DNA of 18,895 nt from an uncultured Lachnospiraceae bacterium (GTDB lineage Bacteria; Bacillota; Clostridia; Lachnospirales; Lachnospiraceae), in the NCBI GenBank assembly GCA_947591115.1, contig CANQCX010000010.1, forward strand, positions 1 to 18,895, read 5' to 3'. Positions 7,698-15,147 of the stretch are shown here, piece by piece. Below the pieces are notes generated by a model. The model made no database searches. It was not told the DNA's origin and worked only from the letters and a program-made list of their open reading frames with translations. Position numbers and translations under genes: made by a program. Position 1 is the stretch's first letter; the number at the start of each line of letters is the position of its first letter.

Positions 7698-9380
7698 ATG
7701 GAATTTTTATACGGCCTGATTCCGGTAGCGGTTATCATGGCGGCGGTTTGGGGCAGAATACAGCAGAACAGGAACCGGAAAAAACAGGAGGAGCGGCGGA
7801 TTGCGGAGTTTGGCATGGATCCGCTGAAAATGCCGGATGCAAAGCGGCGGAAGCAGCGGTTTGACGAGATCCGCATCTACTATGAAAGCATCCAGAACCA
7901 GCTGCCTGCGGACAGGATCGATGAAACGACATGGAATGATCTGGATATGGACGAGGTTTTTTACCGGCTGGACCATACAAGAAGCTTCATCGGGGAACAG
8001 ACATTGTATGCGAAGCTGCATGAGCCGGACGGAAAAATGGATTTTTCGAAATGGGAGGAGCAGCTTTCTTTTTATGAAAAAGAAGAAAAAGAGCGGCTAA
8101 AGATGGAGGAAATGCTCGAGGGAATCGGGAAATCCCGAGAGGATTACTACCTTCCGACCTTTTTGTTAAACGCGCAGAATCTGAAGATCGAACATGCCGC
8201 GCTGTACCGCGTCCTGCAGCTTTTGCTTGCCGCCGGTCTTTTGGGAAGCATCTTTACCAGACATCCGCTGGTCATTGCCGCGCTGATCTTAAACGCGCTG
8301 GTCAATCTGACGCTTTATTCCATTGCGAAGTGGAAATACGAGGTCTATCTTTATTCGCTCGGCAGCGTCAAGCAGTTGGTGGGATTCGGGAAAATGCTGA
8401 TCTCCCGTCCGGAATTCAACCGCCTGTTCGCAGATCCGGAAACGGAAACCGCGATAAAAAAGCTGGAGCCGATGGGACGTTTGATCGGCAATTTCCAGAT
8501 GAGGAAGCGCGGGGTGGTTACCGGCGATATTCTGGAGATCCTGCGCGATTATCTCTGGGGCGTGACGCTGTGGGACATTACGCAGTATAACTGGATCATG
8601 CGCCTCTTGGACGGAAAGCAGAAGGAGCTTTTGCTCCTCTATGAATTTGTCGGGCAGGTGGATATCGGGATTGCCGCCGCGTCTTTTCGGAAAAGCGTTC
8701 CCCATTACTGCGTTCCGCAGTTTACGGAGGACAACCGGATGCATATGACAGAATTGTACCATCCGCTGCTGGAAAAACCGGTATACAATGATTTTGCTCC
8801 GGAAAAAAACTGCCTGATTACCGGAGCCAACGCCTCCGGAAAATCCACCTTTATCAAGGCGCTTGCGGTAAACGCCATCATAGGCCAGACGCTCCATACC
8901 TGCTGTGCAAAGGAAGCGTACATGCCGGCGTTTCGGATTATGAGCTCTATGGCGGTTCGGGATGATATTTTATCCGGCGAAAGCTATTATATGAAAGAGG
9001 TGCGTTATCTGAAAAGGATCATGGATGCGCTCAAGGAGGAGCGTCCGGTTTTCTGCGTAATCGACGAGATCCTGCGGGGAACCAATACGGCGGAGCGGTT
9101 TGCCGCTTCCGAAGCGATCCTGCGTTATCTGGAAAAGGAAAGCTGCCTTGCGGTAGTCGCAACCCATGATGTGGAATTGGCGGCAAAGCTGTCCGGTTTG
9201 TATGAGTGCTATTATTTTGACAGCAGCATCAGGGAAGCCGACGTCCGCTTTGATTACCGGCTTCGCAAAGGAATCGGAAATACGCGAAACGCCATTGAAC
9301 TGCTGGACAGTCTCGGCTTTCCGGAGGAGATCGTGCGCGACGCGCGGTCTTTTGCGGCGGCAGGGACGCCCTTAGTATAA
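7698..9380 (+). CDS. Membrane-anchored MutS-like ATPase
   Basis: A 560-residue protein of the MutS superfamily. The C-terminal ABC-type ATPase has the Walker A TGANASGKST (375-384), a signature-like SSMAVRDDILSGESYYMKE, Walker B CVIDEILRGTN (Asp456, Glu457) and the switch His in VVATHDVELA. The middle (about 60-350) resembles the MutS clamp/lever helices. The mismatch-binding domain I of true MutS, with its Phe-x-Glu, is absent, and there is no Smr nuclease domain. Unlike repair MutS it has hydrophobic segments at residues 4-18 and a double one at about 172-210, so it is predicted to be membrane-bound. The start ATG follows TAGGAG (7686-7691). Such MutS-related membrane proteins are widespread in Clostridia, but to my knowledge their role is not established; classical mismatch repair is unlikely. 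Confidence 0.85.
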   Translation: MEFLYGLIPVAVIMAAVWGRIQQNRNRKKQEERRIAEFGMDPLKMPDAKRRKQRFDEIRIYYESIQNQLPADRIDETTWNDLDMDEVFYRLDHTRSFIGEQTLYAKLHEPDGKMDFSKWEEQLSFYEKEEKERLKMEEMLEGIGKSREDYYLPTFLLNAQNLKIEHAALYRVLQLLLAAGLLGSIFTRHPLVIAALILNALVNLTLYSIAKWKYEVYLYSLGSVKQLVGFGKMLISRPEFNRLFADPETETAIKKLEPMGRLIGNFQMRKRGVVTGDILEILRDYLWGVTLWDITQYNWIMRLLDGKQKELLLLYEFVGQVDIGIAAASFRKSVPHYCVPQFTEDNRMHMTELYHPLLEKPVYNDFAPEKNCLITGANASGKSTFIKALAVNAIIGQTLHTCCAKEAYMPAFRIMSSMAVRDDILSGESYYMKEVRYLKRIMDALKEERPVFCVIDEILRGTNTAERFAASEAILRYLEKESCLAVVATHDVELAAKLSGLYECYYFDSSIREADVRFDYRLRKGIGNTRNAIELLDSLGFPEEIVRDARSFAAAGTPLV

Positions 9381-9388
9381 ACATAGTT

Positions 9389-9406
9389 TCCGGTTGCCAT
9401 ACCGGA
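9389..9406 (+). terminator. Short hairpin with T-rich tail after the MutS-like gene
   Basis: TCCGG (9389-9393) and CCGGA (9402-9406) form a 5-base-pair GC-rich stem with an 8-base loop, followed by GATTTTGTTGTATTGTT. It may be a weak terminator for the MutS-like gene. It overlaps the candidate promoter of the next gene, so it could alternatively be an operator. Confidence 0.35.
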
Positions 9407-9422
9407 GATTTTGTTGTATTGT
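9394..9422 (+). promoter_or_regulatory. Candidate promoter of the LtaS-like gene, possibly leaderless
   Basis: TTGCCA (9394-9399) and TATTGT (9417-9422) are separated by 17 bases. Transcription would then begin about 7 bases further on, right at the ATG at 9430. No Shine-Dalgarno precedes that ATG, which agrees with a leaderless message but does not prove it. Confidence 0.35.
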
Positions 9423-9429
9423 TAGTAGT

Positions 9430-11364
9430 ATGAAAATTGAGTTTAAATATGAGAAAAAGAATAATATCCGCTTTGCGGCGGCTCTTTTTCTGGCCGTCGT
9501 TTTGTATTTTGCGGCGGAGTGCAGCCTGTGGGTTATCGTCGTTTACGCGGTGCTGTACTATCTGCTCCAAAATATAAAAATCACATTGGACGAACGGTTT
9601 TCATGGCTTTGGACGGCGATCCTTTTTGCAGGAGGTTCGGCATTTACGATGTTTTCCATCCAGTATCTGCTGCTCGAGCCGGAGCTGTTTTCACGAACGG
9701 CGGATCGGATGCTGTTTTTGAATGCGCTTTGCTGTCTGGCAGTATACCTGCTGGCGCTTTTGATCACGAATCAGGCGGGAATTTCCTGTATGATCGCCCA
9801 TCTTCTGCTGCTTGTAATCGGATTTATCAATTATTTTGTATATCTGTTCCGGCAGAATGAGTTTACCTTTTCCGATCTGCGCTCCATCGGAACGGGGTTA
9901 AGCGTAGCGGGAAATTACCGGTTCCGTCTGGAGGACAGGGGCGTGTATGTGATCCTTGCGACGGTACTGTTTCTGACACTGGTACAAAAATGCCATGTAA
10001 CTTTTCAGGAAAAAATACATATGCGCATTATCAGTGTGATGCTGCTGGCGATCGTCTGTATGTGGGTAGGACTGGAAACGCAGGGAGTGAATACCGAGAC
10101 GTGGGAGCAGAAGGGCAGCTACCGGAACGGATATCTTTTAAATTTTGTACTGAGTGTGCGCGATAGCTATATTCGGGAGCCGGAGGGTTATTCGAAAGAA
10201 GAGGTGGCGCGTCTGGAAAAGGAGTATCGCGGCAGCGGTGAGTCGGATGCGCTTGCGTCGAACGAAAAAGAGCCGACGATCATCGTCATTATGAACGAAT
10301 CGTTTGCGGATCTGAGCGTTTTGGGAGAGCTGAAAACCAATCAGCCGCTGACGCCGTTTCTGGATTTCATGACGGAAAATACCGTCAAAGGATACGCGCT
10401 TTCTTCCGTTTTCGGCGCCAAAACGCCGAATTCCGAATGGGAATATATGACAGGAAACACGATGGCGTTTCTGCCGTCCGGCTCGGTCGTGTATCAGCAG
10501 TATATCGGAAAGCATCCGTCCTCTATCGTATCGTTTCTCAAAAACAAAGGTTATACCTGCGTGGCGATGCATCCTTATTACGAAACCGGCTGGAGCCGGA
10601 ATCAGGTATATCCGGATATGGGATATGACGAGATGCATTTTATACAGGATTTTGACCAGACAAAAATACTTCGGAAGTATATTACGGACGAAGAGCTTTA
10701 CGATAAAATCATTGAGCGTTATGAAAACCGCGGAGTCAATGAAAAACTGTACCTTTTGGGGATTACCATGCAGAATCATGGCGGTTATGCGGAAACCTAT
10801 GCAAATTTTGAGGAGGACGTTTATAAACTGGGACGCTCTTATACGGATGCCAATCAGTATTTGTCGCTGGTGCATCAGAGCGATCTGGCTTTGGAAAAAC
10901 TGATCACATATTTTTCCAGTGTGGAGGAACCGGTGGAAATTGTTTTTTTCGGCGATCATCAGCCGAGCCTGAACTCAAATTTCTATCCGATCTTGAACGG
11001 AAAAGGATTGTCCGGTCTTTCGCTGGAGGAATTGGAAGCGCTTTATACCGTCCCTTTTTTTATCTGGACGAATTATCCCTCCGAAGCCGAAAACGTGCCG
11101 ATTACCAGCATCAACTATCTGTCTACGATGACTTTGGAACGGGCGGGACTCGAGCTTCCGGCGTATAATCGGTTTTTGGACGATATGCAAACCGTCATTC
11201 CGGCGATTAATTCCAGAGGATATTATTCTTTGGAAAAAGGAGAATATCGGCATCTTGAGGATGCGTCTGGAGAAGAAGCAAAATGGATCCAAAAATACCG
11301 GATCCTGCAATATAATTCGATGTTTGATCAAAAAAACAGAAGCGCTTTGTTTTTTCCGTATTGA
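9430..11364 (+). CDS. LTA-synthase-family phosphoglycerol transferase (sulfatase fold)
   Basis: A 644-residue membrane enzyme. The first ~220 residues hold about six hydrophobic segments; the rest is an extracytoplasmic alkaline-phosphatase/sulfatase-type domain. The LtaS active-site residues are conserved: metal ligand Glu290 in VIMNESFADL, the nucleophile Thr332 in GAKTPNSEWEYMTG, His in MQNHGGY, and Asp509/His510 in FFGDHQPSL. LtaS-family proteins transfer glycerol phosphate from phosphatidylglycerol to a growing polymer or glycolipid; here the acceptor (lipoteichoic acid or another surface glycan) is unknown. The start is uncertain: ATG 9430 fits the first cytoplasmic residues, a TTG at 9394 would add 12 residues, and neither has a Shine-Dalgarno. 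It is followed after 24 bases by the DHH-HAD gene. Confidence 0.88.
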   Translation: MKIEFKYEKKNNIRFAAALFLAVVLYFAAECSLWVIVVYAVLYYLLQNIKITLDERFSWLWTAILFAGGSAFTMFSIQYLLLEPELFSRTADRMLFLNALCCLAVYLLALLITNQAGISCMIAHLLLLVIGFINYFVYLFRQNEFTFSDLRSIGTGLSVAGNYRFRLEDRGVYVILATVLFLTLVQKCHVTFQEKIHMRIISVMLLAIVCMWVGLETQGVNTETWEQKGSYRNGYLLNFVLSVRDSYIREPEGYSKEEVARLEKEYRGSGESDALASNEKEPTIIVIMNESFADLSVLGELKTNQPLTPFLDFMTENTVKGYALSSVFGAKTPNSEWEYMTGNTMAFLPSGSVVYQQYIGKHPSSIVSFLKNKGYTCVAMHPYYETGWSRNQVYPDMGYDEMHFIQDFDQTKILRKYITDEELYDKIIERYENRGVNEKLYLLGITMQNHGGYAETYANFEEDVYKLGRSYTDANQYLSLVHQSDLALEKLITYFSSVEEPVEIVFFGDHQPSLNSNFYPILNGKGLSGLSLEELEALYTVPFFIWTNYPSEAENVPITSINYLSTMTLERAGLELPAYNRFLDDMQTVIPAINSRGYYSLEKGEYRHLEDASGEEAKWIQKYRILQYNSMFDQKNRSALFFPY

Positions 11365-11375
11365 GTTTTTGAAAA

Positions 11376-11383
11376 AGGGGGAG
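11376..11383 (+). promoter_or_regulatory. Ribosome binding site fixing a TTG start
   Basis: AGGGGGAG lies 5 bases upstream of TTG 11389-11391. The protein fold begins immediately with KLRELLAYEDIVIQCHDNPD, and no in-frame ATG or GTG offers a better position, so TTG is the probable start codon. Confidence 0.7.
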
Positions 11384-11388
11384 TCATT

Positions 11389-13614
11389 TTGAAATTACGG
11401 GAGCTGCTGGCTTATGAAGATATTGTAATCCAATGTCACGATAATCCGGATGCGGACGCCATTGCATCCGGCTATGCGCTGTATCTTTATTTAAAGGAGC
11501 ATGGGAAAAATGCTTCGATCGTTTACGGAGGAAGGAGCATTATCCGAAAGGGAAACCTGTGTCTGATGGTAGAAAAACTGCATATACCGATTACGCATGT
11601 CACACAGCTTCCGAAGCCGCAGCTTCTGGTAACGGTGGATTGCCAGTACGGGGGCGGAAACGTAACCCGCTTTGACGCCGAAGAGGTTGCTGTGATCGAC
11701 CATCACAGAGTCAGCGTCGCGCTTCCGAAAATGAACGAGGTGCGGAGCTTCTTAGGGGCATGTTCGACGCTGATCTGGCAGATGCTCAAGGATGAACATT
11801 TTGACATCAACGAAAACGAGGATCTGGCGACCGCGCTGTACTATGGTTTGTATATGGACACAGGAAATCTTGCGGAGATCGCGCATCCTCTGGATAAGGA
11901 TCTGCGTGACGAAGCCATGTTCAATAAACAAAAGCTGGCGCTGTTCCGCAATGCGAATCTTTCGGTGGAGGATCTCGAAATCGCGGGCGCGGCGCTGCTG
12001 CGGAGCGATTATATCGAGGAATACCGCTGCTCCATTGTAAAAGTAGGGGAATGCGATCCCAATCTTTTAGGAGTCATCAGCGATCTGATCCTCGAAGTAG
12101 ATGCCATCGATGTCTGTCTGGTCTTCTGCATCCAGCAGGAGGGCGTGAAATTTTCTGTGCGAAGCTGCGTCAAAGAGGTGCAGGCAAGCGATCTGGCGGA
12201 GGAGATCAGTAAGGGAATCGGCTCCGGAGGCGGACATCTGGCAAAAGCAGGGGGATATCTGCCGTTTGAAACCCTGATTCCAGAATATCTGGAATACTGC
12301 AGCAGGGCGGGACTGAAGCCGCGAATGATACTGGGCGCGGACGACGTCAGCGAAGTTCCTTCCGCTTCGGGAATCAAGGGACTTCTGGAATCCCGTATGG
12401 TGGACTATCTGAAAAATTCCGAGATCATCTACGAAAACAAAGGGGATCTTCACATTGAAAATATGGAGCAGTACTGCATCCGGCCGTTTCCGGTCGGGTA
12501 TGTAAGGGCGGCGGATATTTTGGAGGTAGGCACTCCGATCACGCTGCGGACGCTGGCGGGCGATCTGGACCTTCAGGTAGAAGAGGACATGGTCATCCTA
12601 ATCGGCATCAAGGGGGAGATCTTCCTCTCCGATGAGAACGGTTTTCGGAGCGGCTACCGCGCATATGAGGACTGGAAATATTCGTTAAACTGCGCGGAAT
12701 ACAATCCCATCGTCAAGAATAATACCGACGGAACCGTCATTTCTTTGATGAAATACGCCAAAGTCTGCATTTCCGACCGCAGGAATCCGGTTCGGGCAAT
12801 ACGATTAAAGCACGACGTAAAAATCTTTACCCGATGGGATGAAAATAAATACATCAAAGGACGCACCGGCGATTACATGGTATTTCACGAAAACAATTCG
12901 CGCGATATCCGCATTCTGGATCCGGAGCTTTTCGAGGAGTGCTATGAGCGGCCGGATGCCAATGAAGACTCCGGAATCAAAGCCGTCATTTTTGATCTGG
13001 ACGGTACGCTTTTGGACACACTTTGGGATTTGACCAACGCGGTCAATGAAGTGTTAAAAAGCGAGGGGATGCCGCCGCGTACTTTGGACGAGGTGCGCAT
13101 GTTTGTTGGAAACGGAGCGCGGCGTCTGATCGCGCGCGCCGTACCGGAGGGAACGCCGGATGCGCAGATCGAGAAGCTGCTGGAACAATTCCGGCGCTAT
13201 TATGTCAGCCATTGCAAAGAAAATACAAAACCGTATCCGGACATTTTATTTTTGCTGGACGAATTAAAACAGCGGGGCATTCGCATGGCGATCGTGTCCA
13301 ATAAGCCGGATGCCGCGGTCAAAGAATTAAATCAGGTGTATTTCAAAAACCGCATGGCGGCGGCGATCGGCGAAACCGAGGGAACAGCCAGAAAACCCGC
13401 TCCGGATATGCTGGAAAAAGCGCTTCGGGAAATGGGAATCTCCAAAGAACAGGCGATTTACGCCGGAGATTCGGAAACCGATATCGAAACCGCCCAAAAT
13501 GCGGGAATAGACTGCATATCGGCCGCATGGGGTTTCCGGAGCAGGGAACAGCTTTTGGAAAGCGGCGCAAAGCGGCTGATCGAAAAACCGATGGAATTAT
13601 TATTATTTATTTAA
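11389..13614 (+). CDS. DHH-family phosphoesterase fused to a HAD phosphatase
   Basis: A 741-residue multidomain cytoplasmic protein. Residues 1-310 are a DHH/DHHA1 phosphoesterase like NrnA (nanoRNase/pAp phosphatase): DNPDADAIASG near 18-28, VTVDCQ, the DHH motif at 104-106 (VIDHHRVS), LYMDTGNL, and GGGH (280-283) in the DHHA1 nucleic-acid-binding part. Residues about 310-525 hold two similar beta-rich segments; the second, GRTGDYMVFHENNSRDIRI then ELFEECYE, resembles PGDYG-type domains. Residues about 528-741 are a HAD hydrolase of the phosphoglycolate-phosphatase type: DLDGT (536-540, nucleophile Asp536), VSNKPD, a RKPAPDML lysine motif and YAGDSETDIETA. All key residues of both catalytic units look intact. 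Substrates are not known; small oligonucleotide, pAp or cyclic dinucleotide breakdown products are candidates for the DHH part. It is followed after 17 bases by aroE. Confidence 0.9.
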   Translation: MKLRELLAYEDIVIQCHDNPDADAIASGYALYLYLKEHGKNASIVYGGRSIIRKGNLCLMVEKLHIPITHVTQLPKPQLLVTVDCQYGGGNVTRFDAEEVAVIDHHRVSVALPKMNEVRSFLGACSTLIWQMLKDEHFDINENEDLATALYYGLYMDTGNLAEIAHPLDKDLRDEAMFNKQKLALFRNANLSVEDLEIAGAALLRSDYIEEYRCSIVKVGECDPNLLGVISDLILEVDAIDVCLVFCIQQEGVKFSVRSCVKEVQASDLAEEISKGIGSGGGHLAKAGGYLPFETLIPEYLEYCSRAGLKPRMILGADDVSEVPSASGIKGLLESRMVDYLKNSEIIYENKGDLHIENMEQYCIRPFPVGYVRAADILEVGTPITLRTLAGDLDLQVEEDMVILIGIKGEIFLSDENGFRSGYRAYEDWKYSLNCAEYNPIVKNNTDGTVISLMKYAKVCISDRRNPVRAIRLKHDVKIFTRWDENKYIKGRTGDYMVFHENNSRDIRILDPELFEECYERPDANEDSGIKAVIFDLDGTLLDTLWDLTNAVNEVLKSEGMPPRTLDEVRMFVGNGARRLIARAVPEGTPDAQIEKLLEQFRRYYVSHCKENTKPYPDILFLLDELKQRGIRMAIVSNKPDAAVKELNQVYFKNRMAAAIGETEGTARKPAPDMLEKALREMGISKEQAIYAGDSETDIETAQNAGIDCISAAWGFRSREQLLESGAKRLIEKPMELLLFI

Positions 13615-13631
13615 CGGGAGGAGATACATAT

Positions 13632-14501
13632 ATGGAAAGCAGGATCACAGGACATACAGGACTTTTGGCGCTGATCGGTTCTCCGGTCGGACATTCCGGT
13701 TCGCCGGAAATGTATAATTACAGCTTTGCGCGTCTGGGACTGGACTATGCTTACGTTGCGTTTGACATTAAGGAAAACGAAGTCAAGGATGCGATCGCGG
13801 CAATGCGCCTTTTCCATATGCGCGGCTGCAACGTAACCATGCCGGATAAGACGGAGGCGGCAAAATACATGGACGAATTGTCCCCAGCGGCGGAAATCAT
13901 CGGGGCGGTCAATACGATCGTCAACGAGGACGGAAAGCTTGTGGGATATATTACGGACGGAGAAGGCTTTGTCAGCAATCTCAAAGATCATGGAATCGAA
14001 ATACGGGATAAAAAGATTACCGTCGCCGGCGGCGGCGGAGCGGCAACCGCCATACAGGTGCAGTGCGCGCTGGACGGCGCCAAAGAGCTTACGATCTTTA
14101 ACAAAAAAGACGCCTTCTTTGAGCGGACGCTGGCAACGGCGGACAAAATAAAAAAAGCCGTTCCATCCATTACGGTCAATGTCTATGATATTGACGACAC
14201 AAAACGGATGACGGAGGAAATCCGCTCCAGCGATATTTTTGCCAACGCAACCATCGTCGGGATGAAGCCGATGGAAAACGAGAGCGTAGTCAAAGACTGC
14301 GGCGCGTTTTATCCGGGACTGGTAGTCGCGGACGCCGTTTATTCTCCGGAGGAGACAAAGCTGCTTCGGGATGCGGCAAAGGCCGGCTGCACCTGCATCG
14401 GAGGAAAAGGAATGCTGCTGTGGCAGGGCGTGGCTGCGTTTAAGCTTTATACCGGTATGGATATGCCGGTCGAGGAAGTAAAAGAACGGTTTTTTCAATA
14501 G
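13632..14501 (+). CDS. aroE: Shikimate dehydrogenase, YdiB-like (quinate/shikimate) type
   Basis: A 289-residue enzyme reducing 3-dehydroshikimate to shikimate. The substrate pocket is intact: IGSPVGHSGSPEMYN at the N-terminus, catalytic Lys73 in NVTMPDK, Asn in AVNTIV and catalytic Asp109 in TDGEGF. The nucleotide-binding loop is GGGGAATA (133-140). The cofactor-selecting motif is FNKKDAFFER (157-160 = NKKD) instead of the NRT of NADP-specific AroE. That, together with VGMKPMENES and GMLLWQGVAAFKLYTG, closely recalls E. coli YdiB, which uses NAD or NADP and also quinate. Its position directly before aroK argues for a biosynthetic role. The ATG follows GGGAGGA (13616-13622); longer ORF extensions run into the DHH-HAD gene. 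Confidence 0.92.
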   Translation: MESRITGHTGLLALIGSPVGHSGSPEMYNYSFARLGLDYAYVAFDIKENEVKDAIAAMRLFHMRGCNVTMPDKTEAAKYMDELSPAAEIIGAVNTIVNEDGKLVGYITDGEGFVSNLKDHGIEIRDKKITVAGGGGAATAIQVQCALDGAKELTIFNKKDAFFERTLATADKIKKAVPSITVNVYDIDDTKRMTEEIRSSDIFANATIVGMKPMENESVVKDCGAFYPGLVVADAVYSPEETKLLRDAAKAGCTCIGGKGMLLWQGVAAFKLYTGMDMPVEEVKERFFQ

Positions 14502-14512
14502 AAGGGACGATT

Positions 14513-15046
14513 ATGGAGAACGCAAAAAACGGAAATATTTTTCTGATCGGCTTTATGGGAGCAGGAAAAAGCACGATCGCAAGGTTGCTGCAAAAGCAGA
14601 CGGGAATGAAGCTGGTGGAAATGGATGAGCGGATCGTACAGGAGCAGGGAATGCCGATTACGGAGATTTTTGAGAGATACGGCGAAGATCGGTTTCGGGA
14701 GCTGGAAAGCGAGCTGGTCAAAACGCTCGGACAGGAGGGAAATACGGTCGTTTCCTGCGGCGGCGGAGCTGTGATCCGTCAGGAAAACAGGGACGCGATG
14801 AAGCAGGGCGGAACGGTGGTATATCTTACCGCAAAACCGGAAACGATATTGGAACGTGTGCGCGGCAGCAAAGACCGTCCGATTTTAAACGGCAATATGA
14901 ATGTAGAATATATTGCGCAGCTCATGGAGAAGCGGCGCGCGGTTTATGAAGCGGCGGCGGATATTTCCGTTGCAACGGACAAAAGATCAAAAAATGAAAT
15001 TTGCGAGGAAATCATTGGCAGGCTGAAATTGAACGAGATTCTGTGA
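14513..15046 (+). CDS. aroK: Shikimate kinase
   Basis: A 177-residue cytoplasmic kinase that phosphorylates shikimate at O3 with ATP. The P-loop GFMGAGKST is at 13-21. Asp38 in VEMDERI corresponds to the shikimate-binding aspartate; Glu36 sits where many AroK proteins have the Mg-associated aspartate. Arg in RFRELESE, the shikimate-binding CGGGAV loop and the lid Arg in KDRPIL are conserved. Length is normal for the family. It starts 11 bases after aroE with GAAGGGA upstream, so the two consecutive shikimate steps are co-transcribed. The following 101 bases carry the spoVT regulatory region. Confidence 0.95.
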   Translation: MENAKNGNIFLIGFMGAGKSTIARLLQKQTGMKLVEMDERIVQEQGMPITEIFERYGEDRFRELESELVKTLGQEGNTVVSCGGGAVIRQENRDAMKQGGTVVYLTAKPETILERVRGSKDRPILNGNMNVEYIAQLMEKRRAVYEAAADISVATDKRSKNEICEEIIGRLKLNEIL

Positions 15047-15063
15047 AAGGAAGCGGCGGCAAG

Positions 15064-15092
15064 GTATAATTTCACTTCATTTACAAATACTA
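15064..15092 (+). promoter_or_regulatory. Candidate SigG-like promoter of spoVT, with an overlapping TATAAT
   Basis: GTATA (15064-15068) and AATACTA (15086-15092), 17 bases apart, resemble the forespore SigG elements (gHATR / CATHMTA, one mismatch at the first -10 base). In Bacillus spoVT is SigG-dependent, so this is plausible. A perfect TATAAT at 15065-15070 overlaps the same spot but has no good -35 upstream; if used, transcription would start near 15077. Motif reading only. Confidence 0.4.
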
Positions 15093-15137
15093 CTACCATT
15101 GAACTTTACCAAGAAAAAAATACGAATTTTGTAAATG
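15078..15137 (+). repeat. 10-bp inverted repeat in the spoVT leader
   Basis: CATTTACAAA (15078-15087) and TTTGTAAATG (15128-15137) are perfect inverted arms 40 bases apart. The right arm ends on the first base of the GGAGGA Shine-Dalgarno of spoVT. It can serve as paired operator half-sites or, if the whole region is transcribed, as a stem that approaches the ribosome site. Confidence 0.7.
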
Positions 15138-15147
15138 GAGGAAGCAT

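Noticed and set aside
9394..9429. Upstream TTG start adding 12 residues to the LtaS-like protein
   Set aside because: There is no Shine-Dalgarno before it, and the extra residues (PYRRFCCIVSS) do not look like a conserved N-terminus; TTG here also coincides with a -35 candidate. ATG 9430 was kept.
10138..10959. 273-residue minus-strand frame inside the LtaS-like gene
   Set aside because: It overlaps the conserved sulfatase domain completely, and its translation shows no family features.
12277..12295. Inverted repeat ATTCCAGA-ATA-TCTGGAAT within the DHH-HAD gene
   Set aside because: Eight-base arms at short spacing are expected a few times by chance in a window of this length, and nothing in the position suggests a function.
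13611..14498. 295-residue open frame on the minus strand across aroE
   Set aside because: It is the antisense shadow of a well-conserved aroE frame; the translation has no recognisable motif and no ribosome binding site.
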